The position numbers and the translations under genes were made by a program. 64,000 nucleotides of DNA from Phycomyces nitens (taxonomy: Eukaryota > Mucoromycota > Mucoromycetes > Mucorales > Phycomycetaceae), in assembly GCA_022702545.1 (NCBI GenBank), contig JAHRBC010000003.1, forward strand, positions 4,216,001 through 4,280,000. The letters are read 5' to 3'. Below, piece after piece: positions 12,130 to 24,278 of the stretch; positions within the stretch are counted from its first letter, which is position 1; the number at the start of each line of letters is the position of its first letter. Under the pieces are notes generated by a model, which was not told where the DNA came from, made no database searches, and saw only the letters and a list, made by a program, of their open reading frames with translations.

Positions 12130-12242
12130 CATAATGCTCCCACTGAAGAATATAAATGTGAAATAACCGACACATCTGTTCAAATTGATTTTTACACTGG
12201 AGTGGTCTTTAATTATGAATGTATGTAGTATGCTAATTTTAA

Positions 12243-13266
12243 CTACTGGGATTTATTGTTCTGGATTTCTTTCATGTACTTATAGAATTGACGGCGTAGT
12301 GAATCAGTATTTTTATAATTTAATATATTTAACTCGGTCCCTTCTTTCAAACAAGCGATCCAATCCATCCTTCTCTCTTGCTCCATTTTCTTTTGTTTGA
12401 ATTCAACCACAAACTCCATGGCTGCTTTATATGCATTGTCTTTATCAGCTTTAGTAGTGGATGGTGATGGTGATGGGACAATTACACTTTTTTTTTTTGG
12501 AAGATGAAGGTTCTGCAGTAAATACATCTTCATATCTTCTTTTGATTGTAAGCGTCCTAGATTTTGCTTCATTTACTACTTCTTCCAGAAGTGGCTGACT
12601 AAACTTACTTGCGGGCGCTACTATCCTGTCATATTCCATGAGCTGAAGATCTATCAGCGTAGATGGCGTATCCTTGTTTATGCTATCCATTTGTTGCTGG
12701 AATAATGCCAAGGCATACAGATACTTGACTGTTGGATCATCTTTGTAAATATGGTTAGCTAGAGATGCACTGCTGCTTGTAAAAAACGAGCCAAGTGCCA
12801 TCAGCGGATACAAAGGGGTTGCCATATTGTCTTGCATACTTTCTTTAGAAATGATGAAGCAGTTTTCTGCCCATGGTTGAGAAAAGTATGTAAAAACTTC
12901 TGGGAGCTCACTTGGCTTGGCGCGTTTAAATATGTCTTCTTGTAGCTGCTCAACACAAATAATTAATATTGTGGGTTCGCTATCATATCTCGTAGACGCC
13001 TGCAGACAATAGCTGATAGCCCTTTTCATAAAAGCTAGGTTGACTGTATGTTGGATCCCCAATATCAAGGGAGGAAGGCCTGAGTGGGCACTCTTTGGCT
13101 CTAGAACCATATCTGAGCGTGTACCGTTGTTCCATTCACAATTTCCAATAATATAGTCATCATTTGTTCTTGTCAAAGATTGAGTGATTAGATTCATGAC
13201 TTTTGGATCTGTTAAAATCCTTTTCGCCATAAGATCGTTACATGGTTTCAGATTTAATAGACACAT
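12243..13266 (-). CDS. PD-(D/E)XK-like ORF, copy B (one-base frameshift in poly-A run)
   Basis: Starts at ATG 13266 and runs open to 12451 (271 aa), but an 11-base A run (12488-12498 on the plus strand as T) shifts frame. In the other frame a further coding-like tail continues to 12243 (rich in Lys/Glu, KAAMEFVVEFKQKKMEQERR). A 10-base run would join both into about 340 aa, so this is a real frameshift or a sequencing error. Core features are GTRSDMVLEP (candidate catalytic Asp), PPLILGIQ where copy A has LLEVQ (Glu replaced by Gly), FMKRAISYCLQ, ILIICVEQL, WAENCFIISKE and a helical C-terminus. A TATA-like box lies at about 13346 on the minus strand, 80 bp upstream. The function is unknown; the fold is an inference. 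Confidence 0.5.
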
Positions 13267-14036
13267 GATTTAAGAACTGAACGGAAGAAATGATAAATCG
13301 TTAACAACATTTAAGATCGAGACCGTGACCAATGAAATAAGCGAATTTATAAAAGTGGAAAACTTTGGAGGTGGAGCCACTGTAACCAAAGAATCAAAAA
13401 CTGTCCCCGGCGATCCTTTCCCTTGGTTTACGTCCGAGATCTCCACTGTCCCCCGTCAACCCCTCCCGTCTGCGTCCTCCCGAAGCTGTGCTTAGTACGG
13501 TCAAGTTTTCTTGGCTCTGTTGTGCGATCAGATTCATAAATGGATTGTCCGAGTTTCTAAAGGGCATCCCCCTTTAGAGTTCTGATCCTTGCTGAAATCC
13601 GTTCCCAATCTTGGTGCTGACAGTACCTAGTTACTTATTCTCGATTCTTGACGTCTCATTCTTTTTTCTTTCTATACATCATTATTTCGCATGTATTCTT
13701 ACCAGCTGTATGATTTATTTTACTTTTTTAAAAGCCGTTTTCCCCCACTGGGGATTTTTTCCGTGCTCCCTTTTCCTTCTCGCTGACTTCTCTCTCTGTC
13801 ATGCCATGTCAAACACAAAAACTTTTTTTCGTTCTTATACCTTATTTCTTTTCCCCTAGTATTTAGGGGTTTCTTTTTTATTATTTATTTTTATATTTTT
13901 AATTATTCTTTTCGTTCTCATGGGTGGCCTGTATGTCTGCAGGCGCCAAACCTTGACACACCCGCAAAAATAAACAAAATACTTTTACCTGTAACCAAAG
14001 AGATTAATACTTTAAATCAAATTAGTATTATATTTG
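13267..14036. other. non-coding right part of the TIR element
   Basis: Includes a noticeably GC-richer stretch (about 13400-13600) of unknown origin, followed by T/C-rich sequence. No convincing reading frame is present. The proximal part is the probable promoter of copy B (TATA-like at 13346-13353). Confidence 0.4.
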
Positions 14037-14147
14037 AACCAATTATTTTTTAGCATTTGCCCAATTTCATTTTTAGTAAGACCCAAAATAATTTTTTATA
14101 ATCACCATTTATTTCTCCAAATCGACCAATATTTCCCAGCTTCACTG
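14037..14147 (-). repeat. right terminal inverted repeat
   Basis: Inverted partner of 11456-11566. It ends in CACTG followed by TA. Confidence 0.85.
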
Positions 14148-14149
14148 TA

Positions 14150-17100
14150 CCAAAGAATAAAATCCAAAAATGAAAAGGCAGCAAGTCCTGAAAGACAATA
14201 ACTAGTGTCACCCTATTCATTGTATTGTCCAAAAATAGATTTTACGTTTTAAACCATTGATTTGACCAATAGTAAAAGCATCAGTATTTTCCTTTGGTGC
14301 AAGCTCCAGACTGCTTGATTCTATTAATACGAATAATATCAATGCTCTTGGCTGTGTTTGCCAACCAATGTCTTGACCCAATTGTTTCTTAGCCGCAAGA
14401 TCGATCCATGCATGTGTATCTTGCTAGTAATTTTATTAGCCAAGACTAAATAAATAAGTAAAAGGGCCATTGTTAATGAAAAAGTTGATTGCATTTAGCA
14501 CCAAAGTCTTGCAACTAATAAATTTGCGTAATAAAACGCTCATTTATCAAAAATAAGTCTAGATCTTATTTCATGTTAAACATATGCCTTGGATGCTTGA
14601 TACTTTTTTGGAAGTGATATTTCTATATACCATTTATATAAAAAAGGTTCAAGATTTTTTTCTTCTTCTTCGTCTGTGACGCAAATCGGTTCGTGTACAT
14701 TTGAAATCTTTTGTAACAAAGAAGATACGTACAGTGAAAACAGTTCCAACAGTCGGCTTTTGATTTCTCTTACGGGTATTTAAATGCCAATATGCGGTGT
14801 AGCTGTGTTTTACGGAAATTGTATATTAAAAAAACGATTTTAACTGTTTGCCTATGATGAGCATAATCTCAACCAATAATTTTCCTATAATCTGTCTCAA
14901 CCTAAATATGGTTGTATTTGAATTGATATTTTTAATTGGATTGACTGAACAGGCAAATACTGACAAGAATATTAGTCTGGACAAGAAGGATCACAATGTC
15001 CATAAAGTGGACGAGATTAATCTATGCAAAAAGTAAAGAATGATGTTTTAAAGAACTAAGCAACAGTCAGGCTGGATCTTGTCTGTAAAATTGGCAAGTA
15101 TCACCAATCCAAAACTCAAAAATGAGAATATTCATAATACTCACTACATCTTGTCCATGCCATCTCAAAGTGGTTTGGTTGTTAGTGGCAAGGCAGTCTC
15201 GAATATGGTATTATTTGATACAGTATTATCTGGCTAGAGTGCTGCAACCAGCCTCGATAACCCTATCCAAGGTAGAAGCGCCTTGAAAAAAAAAATGTTA
15301 TATCCGGTGCCCATGGTGAATTACACAAGAGTGCAAATCAAGGTAATGCCCAGATGGTAAACATAGGCAATAGGAATTTCTATCTCGAAAAGCTATTATT
15401 TCTATTTAGCAATTGCATTATGATATGCGACAATGTAAAGGCAAGAATACTAGAATAGGTTTTGTATTTCGAGAAAAACCTTAAAAAAGACTACACTTTG
15501 TGACGTAAATTGTATAACAGATATTTAGGCCTCAGCGATTTGTTTGTAACTCGGTACAGCCAAGCTTATGGAATTTGGCGTTTTCTAAAAAATAAGATGT
15601 CGGATCTCCAAAAATGATTGGTTAACTTCCGGGATGGATTCTAGAATGTGGTTTTGTTAAAGTAGTTGGTGATTTGATGTTTTGAGGGACTTACAGGAGA
15701 TATTGAGGTCACTGATGAATCATTACATGCAAATCTACTTGAAAAGTTTTACTCAACCATCCAACTATTCTGCATTCTTCCTTTGATAATATTCCAGAAT
15801 TGTTAAATTGGGTTTAGTTTAGGGGAATAAAAGTAGATGCACAACTTTTGTAATATCTATTCTCAATTGCGGGTACAATTGGCCTAGATTTATGAATAGG
15901 ATCATTACCAATGATGCAATTTCTCCATGTTTTTATCTCGCTCCAGCGCACCGAAAGGCTTATCTATAAAGCGAGCAGTAGTTGTGCCTTTGGTGCTAAT
16001 TATCTCCTTTCACTTTTGACCTAGCCAAATTATTTCTCATGCTGATATGCATGTCTAATTCATTAATGAGAATGAGCTTGCCTATATAGTCCAAATCTGC
16101 ATTTTTATCTCATAAACGATTTAATATCTTTAGTTTTCTGCCGAATTACTTTAAATAAATAGACTTTTTGACATGTATTGTGTTTCTCAAATTATTAATA
16201 CTATAAAGTTCCAACCTTGATATATTAACTTGTCAAATTGTTCCGTCATAACCCTTATAATACTGTTTGAATACAGCTAATTATAATCATCAACAAGTTT
16301 TTTCATCAATAAATGTGCTTTTTGGACCGGTGTTTTCAGATTTTTTTATAAGCAACTTGTTTGGTTTTGTTGTCATTATGACACCATATCAAAGCAATAA
16401 GATGATTGATATTCAAATCTTTTGCGGCTTTGTTTACCGGCCCACACATTGTAGGTCAAGTATACGATCCGTAGAAATTTCTCTAGTATAATTGCTGTAG
16501 CTGCTACATGAGTTTACTTACTAGTTTTCAGGATCTATCAAGACAAAAGACGTGGGCGTACGGGATAGGTGTCAATCTAACCTAATTTCCGGATATCTGA
16601 CATTGATTTTTTTAAAAATAATGCCGAATTCCATTGAATTGACACTAATGTTCAAAACATCAAAACATCCAGTCAAACACCTTTTAATTATTTTTGAAAG
16701 GTATTATGCTCAGGGCAAACATTAACAGACAATCTCAAGGGTAGCAATAGCATGGCAACCTTCATTTCACCTGTACCGATGCCTGTTGGTGCCAAAATCA
16801 TTAATCAAAATACCAGCTAAACATCACAAATCAGCTTCATTAGAATTGATATCATATTCATCAGTGTCACATAATTCAATGCCAACTCATCAAGACAATA
16901 ATCATTGGAGATTAATCAACCACTATTGATAAAGAAAAATCTTTATTGGTTTGTGTGATCAATCGTTAATAAATCCTCACTGTCAAATGTCATTAATGCA
17001 TCAAGAAACATTATTAAGAACAGTACGTTTATCAGCACATTGGGCAAGGACTATTGTCTTGATGACTTGAGGGGAATGTCATAATGGTTTATATAATATT

Positions 17101-18117
17101 ATCCAAAATATCTTGTAAGCAAGGTCCCTGTTATATAAAATCAATTCTTTATTTTCTGCAAATATATCCCGGAACTTGTTGATTGGTATGAGTATGAAAG
17201 GTATTGATCCATGCCATTTTGGAGCTTTAACACCATATGTTGATGTGAATTTCAGGGACCAGAACAATAGTCGCTTACTAAAGTCTTAAGCACTTGAATT
17301 GAAGACGTGGCTAATAGTAGAAAAGCATCAAATAAGGACCATACACTATCAAGAGCTCCTTTTTATGATTTACAATCAGCTGGAACATATCACCACTACA
17401 AAACTCTCGAGGTTAAGAATATCTTTGTCGATTAAAACATTTAACTAGAAAATATATATCTTCATTGTTCAATCAAATTCACTAGAGAAAGTTGATCGAG
17501 ATCAAGTTGGATCTCTCTAAATATTTCAAAATAACCAACATTGTCTGAATTTCAAGTAAAAAGTGAAGTCTGGGATTTAATATTCTAGTATCCGACAAGC
17601 AAGAAAATCCATCCATTGGTATTTTATCTGCCGCCAATATTAACTGTCCGCCCATTTGCACTGTTTTCCCTGTGTAAGTCTGTTTGCTGAGTATGGTATC
17701 CATGACGACATGTGGGACAGACATCGATGGCCCGGCCTAGACATTTTTTTATAGGTATAGAATAGATTTATGTGTGTGTATATACATTTTTTTTTATTAT
17801 TATTATTTTTATTATTATTTATTTATTTGTTACTGTCACATAAACATATCCCTTTTTCTTTCTCTTTTTCTTTCACACTTGCTCTACTTCTTGTTCTTCT
17901 TGTTCTTCTTGTTCTTGTTCTTCTTTTGATTTCTATATATATTTTACTAAAATATTTATAAATATAAACATATATATAAATATATATATATATAAAAAAC
18001 ATATCTGTATATAAATTACTATTATTCTCTACAAAAAAGAAAAAGAAAAAGAAAAATCTATATATATATATATATACATACACACATATATATATTTTTT
18101 ATAATATCTCATCCACA
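14150..18117. other. 4-kb gene-poor region, probably decayed sequence
   Basis: No reading frame longer than about 80 codons and no recognisable motif. Several 150-300 bp islands of slightly higher GC (for example 15560-16030 and 17480-17740) are broken by stops in all frames and may be relics of mobile elements, but no family could be named. The last 330 bp are low-complexity promoter sequence for the phosphatase gene. Confidence 0.45.
17788..18100. repeat. low-complexity leader: TTA runs, polypyrimidine tract and TA repeats
   Basis: A T/A run, then CTTTTTCTTTC and repeated GTTCTTCTT units (17850-17930), then AAAAAG repeats and TATATA runs, all immediately upstream of the phosphatase start codon. 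Fungal promoters often carry such pyrimidine tracts. A regulatory role is inferred. Confidence 0.6.
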
Positions 18118-20665
18118 ATGAGTATTGCGTTTGAGTCTCCCACTCCAAGGGCACCGGCCAACGAAGCTTACTTTACGCCACTTAATATGCCAACGATCCA
18201 CTCTACCGAGGAGACTCCTTCAACAAACACTCCCTACTTCACAGCACCCATCAATCCAATCCTCCATCAAGAATTCCTCAATGCCATCCACACTCGCCAT
18301 GCAGCACAACCAACCGTACTTAGTCCCACAGAATCCCCACCACAGGGTCCTCGATTAACTCTCAACGCAGGTGCTCTTGCCAGCCGCCGAAGAGGTCCCC
18401 CTTCAATGGCCCTGAGCATGCCCACAACCCCTCCTACAACAACCGCTTCTCTTCTGGTTGCCATCACACCAGACGAACTTTTGGGTTGGATAACCGCACG
18501 CCCGGACCGCATTTTACTTATCGATGTCCGGTCCTTTGTGCAGTTTAGCCATGCTCAACTACGGACAGCCCTGAATATATCGACACCAAATACAATTCTC
18601 AAGAGACCCAATTTTACTCTCGAAAAGGTCTGTGAAGTCATTGTGCCCGGCTCAGATCGTTCTCGTCTTGCCCAATGGCCCAAAGCTGAAAAGATTGTAT
18701 TCTACGACCAATCGTCAAATGTAATTCCTCCAGCGAGTGCTGCCATATTTTTATCAGAGAAATTCAAGAACTCTGGCTACAAAGGGGATCTTTGCTACCT
18801 CAAAGGTAAAAGAAAAAAAATTGTGTTGTATAAATATTTACAAAATATATTTAGGCGGATTCGAGGGCTTCTTTGCAAGGTATCCCAATCAGTGCGCAAC
18901 CTCTCCTCTGCCAAAAGACTCGCGTGCCTTGGGTGGATCATTGCCTGCGTTTGAAGGTCCAGGGCTCAGAACAAATATGCCTACTGCTCCAGGAACACCT
19001 GCACTTGCTTCACGACGCCGCCCAAACCTCAATCTAAATGCACTGCCAACACCATCTCTTGGACCATTTACTGCACCAATGCCTCAGTTTGAGAATCAGG
19101 CTTTTAATCCATTTTTTTCAAACATTCGACAGAATATGGAGCTGTCTCATGGACCGATCCGTGAGCGATTTCCGGTACGTTTGCCGGCCGAGTGTAACGT
19201 CGACGCCCGGACAGGTAATGTGGCATGGCAAGGTTCAACTCAACCGCGGTCTATTCCTGGCAGTCACATGGACCATTCAAACAACATCTTCAGTCCGCCT
19301 GGTTGGCTGAGGACTGTTGTTATCAAGGATTCACCCAATCACAAGGCAGGTGCTCAGTGTTTGGCTGAAATGTATGAGGTAGGCCTGGTTTACATTGATC
19401 CAATACCATCTTTCTATATGAATATCAGTGCGTAGTTAGTGGTCAGATTGGATTCTGGACTTGCCCCCCTTTTTCATATTTGCTTTGTGAAACGGCAGAA
19501 TATAGACCCGTCCAGTTTTCTGTACGCATACGTATCTTAATGTAATTATCAAATATCCAGAGGCTAGAACGCACCGAACAAAGGCGTCTCCAGAACATCA
19601 TGCTCTTTCACTCCAAACACACCAACAATCCGGCTGAATTTCCCTTGAGTATCGTTGCAGGCATCGAAATGGGAGCATTGAACCGGTACACTAATATCTG
19701 GCCATTTGGTAAGCCCACAAACACAATTGTATAATTCTCACGCCTTTACAGAATACACGCGTGTCAAGGTCCAGACGTCTGAATCTGGCTCAACAGACTA
19801 CATAAATGCCAGCTATATCCAATACGCAGACTCCAATTCTCCTGACCCTCCCCCAGACCAAGTCAGTCAGATATCTCTAGACACAATGGCGTCAAAGCAG
19901 AGCCCATACAGGCGCTATATTTCTACCCAAGGCCCTCTTCCTGCCACCTTTTCAGACTTTTGGCAGGTTGTCTGGGAGCAGAATTCGCGTGTGCTGGTGA
20001 TGCTGACCAAGGAGGAGGAGATGAACAAGGTTGGTAGGATTGAAGCCGAGATGGTGTGTGTGTGTATTGAATGCGTGCTATAGATCAAATGTCATCGTTA
20101 TTGGCCAGGAGGCATCAACCAGCCCATACATTATGGTCCATTAACGGTGACCATGCTCTCAGAGACAAAGAGCCTTGTCTTCAAGGACAAATCGTCCAAT
20201 GCTGACGATGCAGTCATTATTCGCCAGTTTGTGCTCGGTCGACAGGGATCTGATAAGCGTCGAACAATTACCCATCTTCAGTACACAGGCTGGATGGACT
20301 TTGGTGTCCCAGACAACCCGGTCGGCACACTCCAGATCATAAAGGCAGCCGATGATGCCCAGGTGCTGTATGAATCCCAAGCAAAAGAAGATGGGGAAGA
20401 GCAGCCAATTGGGCCCATGGTAGTCCACTGTTCTGCTGGCTGTGGACGCTCGGGTGCATTCTGTGCAATCGATACTGTCCTTCGAAGGATAGGTCGAGCA
20501 AAGCCTGAAGATAGTCATGATCTGTTGATCGAGACAATCTCGCGCTTCAGAGAGCAGCGTTTGAGCATGGTGCAGACCTTGCGACAGTTTATCTTTTGCT
20601 ACGAAGCCATCTGGTGGTGGATGCTTGGCCATGGACACACACCCACCTCTGCTCTTGATCAGTGA
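18118..20665 (+). CDS. rhodanese-domain protein tyrosine phosphatase (Pyp/PTP2-PTP3 type)
   Basis: Five exons (18118-18805, 18855-19378, 19561-19708, 19752-20053, 20084-20665) give 747 aa. An N-terminal Pro/Ser/Thr-rich stretch carries LTLNAGALASRRR, echoed later as PALASRRRPNLNLNAL. It is followed by a rhodanese/Cdc25-like domain (about residues 120-240: ILLIDVRSFVQFSHAQL, IVFYDQSS) with no active-site Cys, as in MAPK phosphatases where it is a docking module. The C-terminal PTP domain has DYINASYIQ, YISTQGPLPATFSDFW and the signature VHCSAGCGRSG with nucleophile near Cys670. The WPD loop reads WMDFGVP: the general acid is kept but Pro is Met. The likely role is down-regulating a stress or cell-wall MAPK by dephosphorylating its TxY tyrosine, as for yeast Ptp2/Ptp3 and fission-yeast Pyp1/Pyp2. 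Confidence 0.87.
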
Positions 20666-20832
20666 AAACCGATCTGACGTGTGTACATTTTGCTCCATCT
20701 CTTTTTAAGAATAGGATTTGCTTTTTCTTTTTCTTTTTATTATTGTTTCATTCTTGTTTTTCTTTTCTTTTTGTTTTGCTACCGTTCTCTTTCTGATTGT
20801 GATTTTTGATAAAGAAGAAATCCAATTATTTA

Positions 20833-20878
<46 letters not shown>

Positions 20879-21019
20879 TAATATAATAATAATATTAAAA
20901 TTAAAATTAATAATAATATAATAACAATAATATCTTATGAAATTATAGAGATATTTAAAAAAATAAACAAGGGATGCTATTATTGCCGTTATATAAAATG
21001 TACAAACCAACAAAACAAA
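20666..21019. other. convergent 3' spacer with (TAA)n microsatellite
   Basis: A 354-bp AT-rich spacer between two convergent genes. It contains the (TAA)n array at about 20834-20877 and further TAATA-rich sequence. ORFs here are repeat artefacts. Confidence 0.6.
20834..20877. repeat. (TAA)n microsatellite
   Basis: About fourteen TAA triplets in the shared 3' spacer of the phosphatase and MDM34 genes. Confidence 0.9.
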
Positions 21020-22772
21020 TCATGTTGGGCTCATTGAGGAAGATGTGTTGATGCGAATAATACGTCTCCTTGGGACCTTTTTGTGTTTTGGTTTTGAATC
21101 AATCTTCTTGACGGTGTGTGGGAGGCTTCTGTAGGTGAAATGGTCTATGGTGTGTGCAAAGGGTGAAATTGTATGGTTTATGGAGGCTAGGTGGGCCAGT
21201 TTGGCTGCCATTCCATTGTGCACCGGATCCACAACGATATTCTGGTCTAGGGACATGAATAATGGCTGGTCGATGGCTGCAGAAGACGGCAGTTCGGGTC
21301 CCTCGGTCACGTACCAAGGTGCGTCCACATCATCTGAATAGATATCTAGAGCCGCAAGTGAATTGGCAGAAGAAGGTGTGTCATTGTAAAAGGACTCTAT
21401 ATCTGAATGTTCTTCTGAATGGATATCATTGATTTGCTGCTGTAGTATTGATGCGTACTCGGTATAAAGGGGATGAGTTGCATTCATTCCCATGGCAAAT
21501 CTACTGTTGTAGACTCGGTTCAGTAACGACAGATTGGCAGCTGTTACGGGTGCACTGGCAAAGAATTGGGATCTTGCGGGTACATTATCGCTAGACCCAT
21601 TCATGTCAATTCCATCAAAGTATCCTCTACTTCCATCAACAATGGTCGGCTGTGGACTATTCTGGATTTTGTAAGGTGCATTTGTCTCACAGAGTGAAAT
21701 GTCGCTTAGGGTCCTATAGCCAGTCGAATGCTGAGGGCGGTAAAGAGGGGAGAATTCGCGGTGCATGCAGTCTAGATATGATTGTTGTTCGAGTCCAAAG
21801 GGATCCCCAGCACTGGCGGCACCGAGTGGGACCGGAAGGCCAGTAGAAATGGATCGTTGGGGAAAGAGGTCTGGCATGGACATTGTATCGTAGGTTGGTC
21901 CAATAGTCGAATGGTTGTATTGGTGAGGGTGTCCAGGGTCAGAGAATACGGATTGTGGTGGTGAAGGGATCCCTCCATTAGCTCGCTTCTGTCGATCGCG
22001 CTCTAGTTTTCTCAATTGCTGAATCTTGAGGCGTTCCTCCTGCTGTTGTTTCTTGGCTTTCTCTTGTTCGCTTTGGATATGACGTAGACTGAGGTTATGA
22101 ATCATTACCGGGAGGTCTTCTTGGAATAGATTCCTGAGCTGTTTTTCAATCTCCCGTTGCAAGAAGTTCCTCACACTTGTCACACTATCAAATGTAGAGC
22201 TTACAAGGATACTCTCGAGAGGATCATTCTTGAACACAAGCGTAATTCCTTTTGTTTTCGATACTACCAGCACAACGATTCCTCGTAGCTTGAGGTCACT
22301 AATTCTTAGTAGCATTGGGACTACCAGGGGTTGGTGGGCAGCCAAGATGTTTGGTCTGGAATGGCGTGGAAGGTCTGATTGTTTTGTGTGCATTGGGTTG
22401 GCCTAATGACCAAATTACTTGGGATTCTTGGTTCTAATGAGATTTACCTGAACCTTGGTCTGCAAGACAATATGTGCATCGCCATTGTAGGTCAATTTAA
22501 ATATTCCACGGAACTTGTCTGTCGAGAGTTCACCAATTTCTAGGATTTCAAGTTCGGGTGGCTAGAGAGATTATGTTTAGCCGGGTTAAAGATTGTTTTT
22601 ATATATATATATCTTGGAAGTTTACCAAGGTTCCCATGTACAATTCCTTGACTGCAATGTGATCAACAATATTTTTGGGTTTGTTACCCTTGTTTAGAGC
22701 AGCTTCGAATTGAGAACGTGCTTCGTCATAAAAGTCTGAATCAAACTCTGGCCAATTGAATCGGAATGCCAT
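21020..22772 (-). CDS. MDM34: ERMES subunit Mdm34 (SMP-domain protein)
   Basis: Component of the ER-mitochondria encounter structure on the outer mitochondrial membrane, where SMP domains move phospholipids. Three exons (22772-22626, 22561-22448, 22402-21020) give 547 aa. The start [10 protein letters not shown] followed by [26 protein letters not shown] and [22 protein letters not shown] is characteristic of the Mdm34 SMP domain, ending near [20 protein letters not shown] and [11 protein letters not shown] coiled-coil Gln/Lys/Glu-rich stretch and a long low-complexity C-terminal tail follow, with a basic end. No transmembrane segment is evident, consistent with the beta-type or peripheral membrane association proposed for this family. 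It is convergent with the phosphatase gene. Confidence 0.9.
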
Positions 22773-24278
22773 GGTAAAGATAATTCTTATTATTATTATT
22801 ATATTATTATTATTATTATTATTGTCTTTATATTATTGTATCAATATTAATATTAACGTTAATATAGTAATAATAATAATGATAATAATAATAATGATAT
22901 TATTATTTTTTAAAAATAATGATAATAGTCAGTATTGTTTCAATTCTCTGTTGGAGTGATAGCAAGAGGAGAATAAGGGATTCTTTCAGAGATTCTTGTT
23001 GCTTCAACAAAATGGAATGGAAGCAATGATGAGCTACCAAGAATAAAGAAAGAAATAATAATTAGAGAATTAGCTTCCAAGAGTCCAAAGGCAAAAGAAA
23101 GAAAGAAAGAAAGAAAAGGAAAGAGTGACCCTTATTGGGACTCAATGATATAATCATAAATTAACAATTACAATTAAAATAACAATCATAATAAAAAAAA
23201 TTCGTATTGGAAAAATGTAATTTTGTATCCCAATGCGTGGTTGTTGCGTCACAATGTAATAATTCGGAGCAGCTCAAGATATGAATTGTAAGCATTCTAT
23301 CATGAATTTGATAGCATTCATTCAGTTTTACAAAGAACAAAGTGTTGCCAACAATATATAACAATGGTGGCCTCTTGACATGAGTAGCCATGTTACCAAG
23401 GCATAAAAGTTAAATCCCAGAGTGGTATTATTACCAATTGATAGCCATTGATTTATAAAGCATCTTTTGTACCTGCAGATAGTCTTGATCATAAATAAGA
23501 ATCGAATCCAAAGCAGGGCTACCTAATTGCTTGGCTAATCCTGAAATCCTTGGATATCATTATTACAGTCAGGTTGGAGAAACAGGTTCATTTAAACATA
23601 TTTGGTTACAGCTTTTTCTTATTCTTCTGTTTCACCATGTGCATTATAAGAATCTGAACATGGGCCACAAGGATACACCATAAGATAATGATCTTTAATA
23701 CCAAATCAGACCATGTATTATCAAGATTTGAACTTTTCAGTGACCAGATTTTATTTATTGATTTATAATATCTTTATTGTTCATCTGTAAAATGATGGTA
23801 ATTGCAGATATTCATTTCAATATTTGGTACAATGACAAATCTTGGTTATCAGAGCCATCAATTGCACCCCATTATATATATATATAAATGACAATAGCTT
23901 GGCTCTGTACAGTAAGATCAAACGATTAAGCAAAGTTTCAGGCCTCAGTCAGGCACAGCTGTTTAGATTAATACAATGATCTGTTGGACTGGTTGTAAAT
24001 ATGATGGATTTATACTTGTATACTTGGCTTATACTTTGTATCTACTAGTAGCACAAGTCTATCTTATCCACAAAGACTCTTTTTATATAGTTAATATATA
24101 TCATCGGTCAAAAACTAAAATAGAATAAACAATGTCTTTAATTTCTTTACCTCTTGGAAAACAGTTTATGCTCTGGTGTATGATCAGATACCAATAAACC
24201 ACAACAGCCAAGAGACACAATCTAAACATACAATTATATATGTATACTATGCCATGAAATTTTATATAAAAATATGAC
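22773..24278. other. intergenic region, AT-rich
   Basis: Contains a TTA/ATA microsatellite (22787-22823), AAAG repeats at about 23096-23116 and a TATATATATA run at about 23873. No gene is supported. Confidence 0.5.
22787..22823. repeat. (TTA)n microsatellite upstream of MDM34
   Basis: Imperfect run of TTA/ATT triplets 15 bp upstream of the MDM34 start. Confidence 0.8.

Larger units (their letters stand above)
11456..14147. mobile_element. 2.7-kb terminal-inverted-repeat element with CAGTG termini and two PD-(D/E)XK-like ORFs
   Basis: The ends are inverted copies of about 111 bp (11456-11566 and 14037-14147), both starting CAGTGAAGCTGGGAAATATT, and both flanked by TA (11454-11455 and 14148-14149). 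CAGTG ends and TA duplication are the signature of Tc1/mariner-superfamily insertion. Inside, instead of a DDE transposase, there are two related ORFs in tail-to-tail orientation (pseudogene about 11677-12129 on +, broken ORF 13266-12243 on -). The TIRs are much longer than in classical Tc1. Whether the ORFs serve the element or are passengers is unknown. Confidence 0.7.

Noticed and set aside
13400..13600. GC-richer stretch inside the TIR element considered as an rRNA or coding fragment
   Set aside because: No match to 5S/5.8S features by eye and stops in all frames. It was left as unassigned element sequence.
17482..17724. 80-codon minus-strand ORF considered as a retroelement protease or integrase fragment
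   Set aside because: Weak local resemblance only. No catalytic motif could be identified.
20705..21013. Tyr/Ile-rich minus-strand ORF between the phosphatase and MDM34 genes
   Set aside because: It is a product of the (TAA)n repeat and T-rich 3' spacer.
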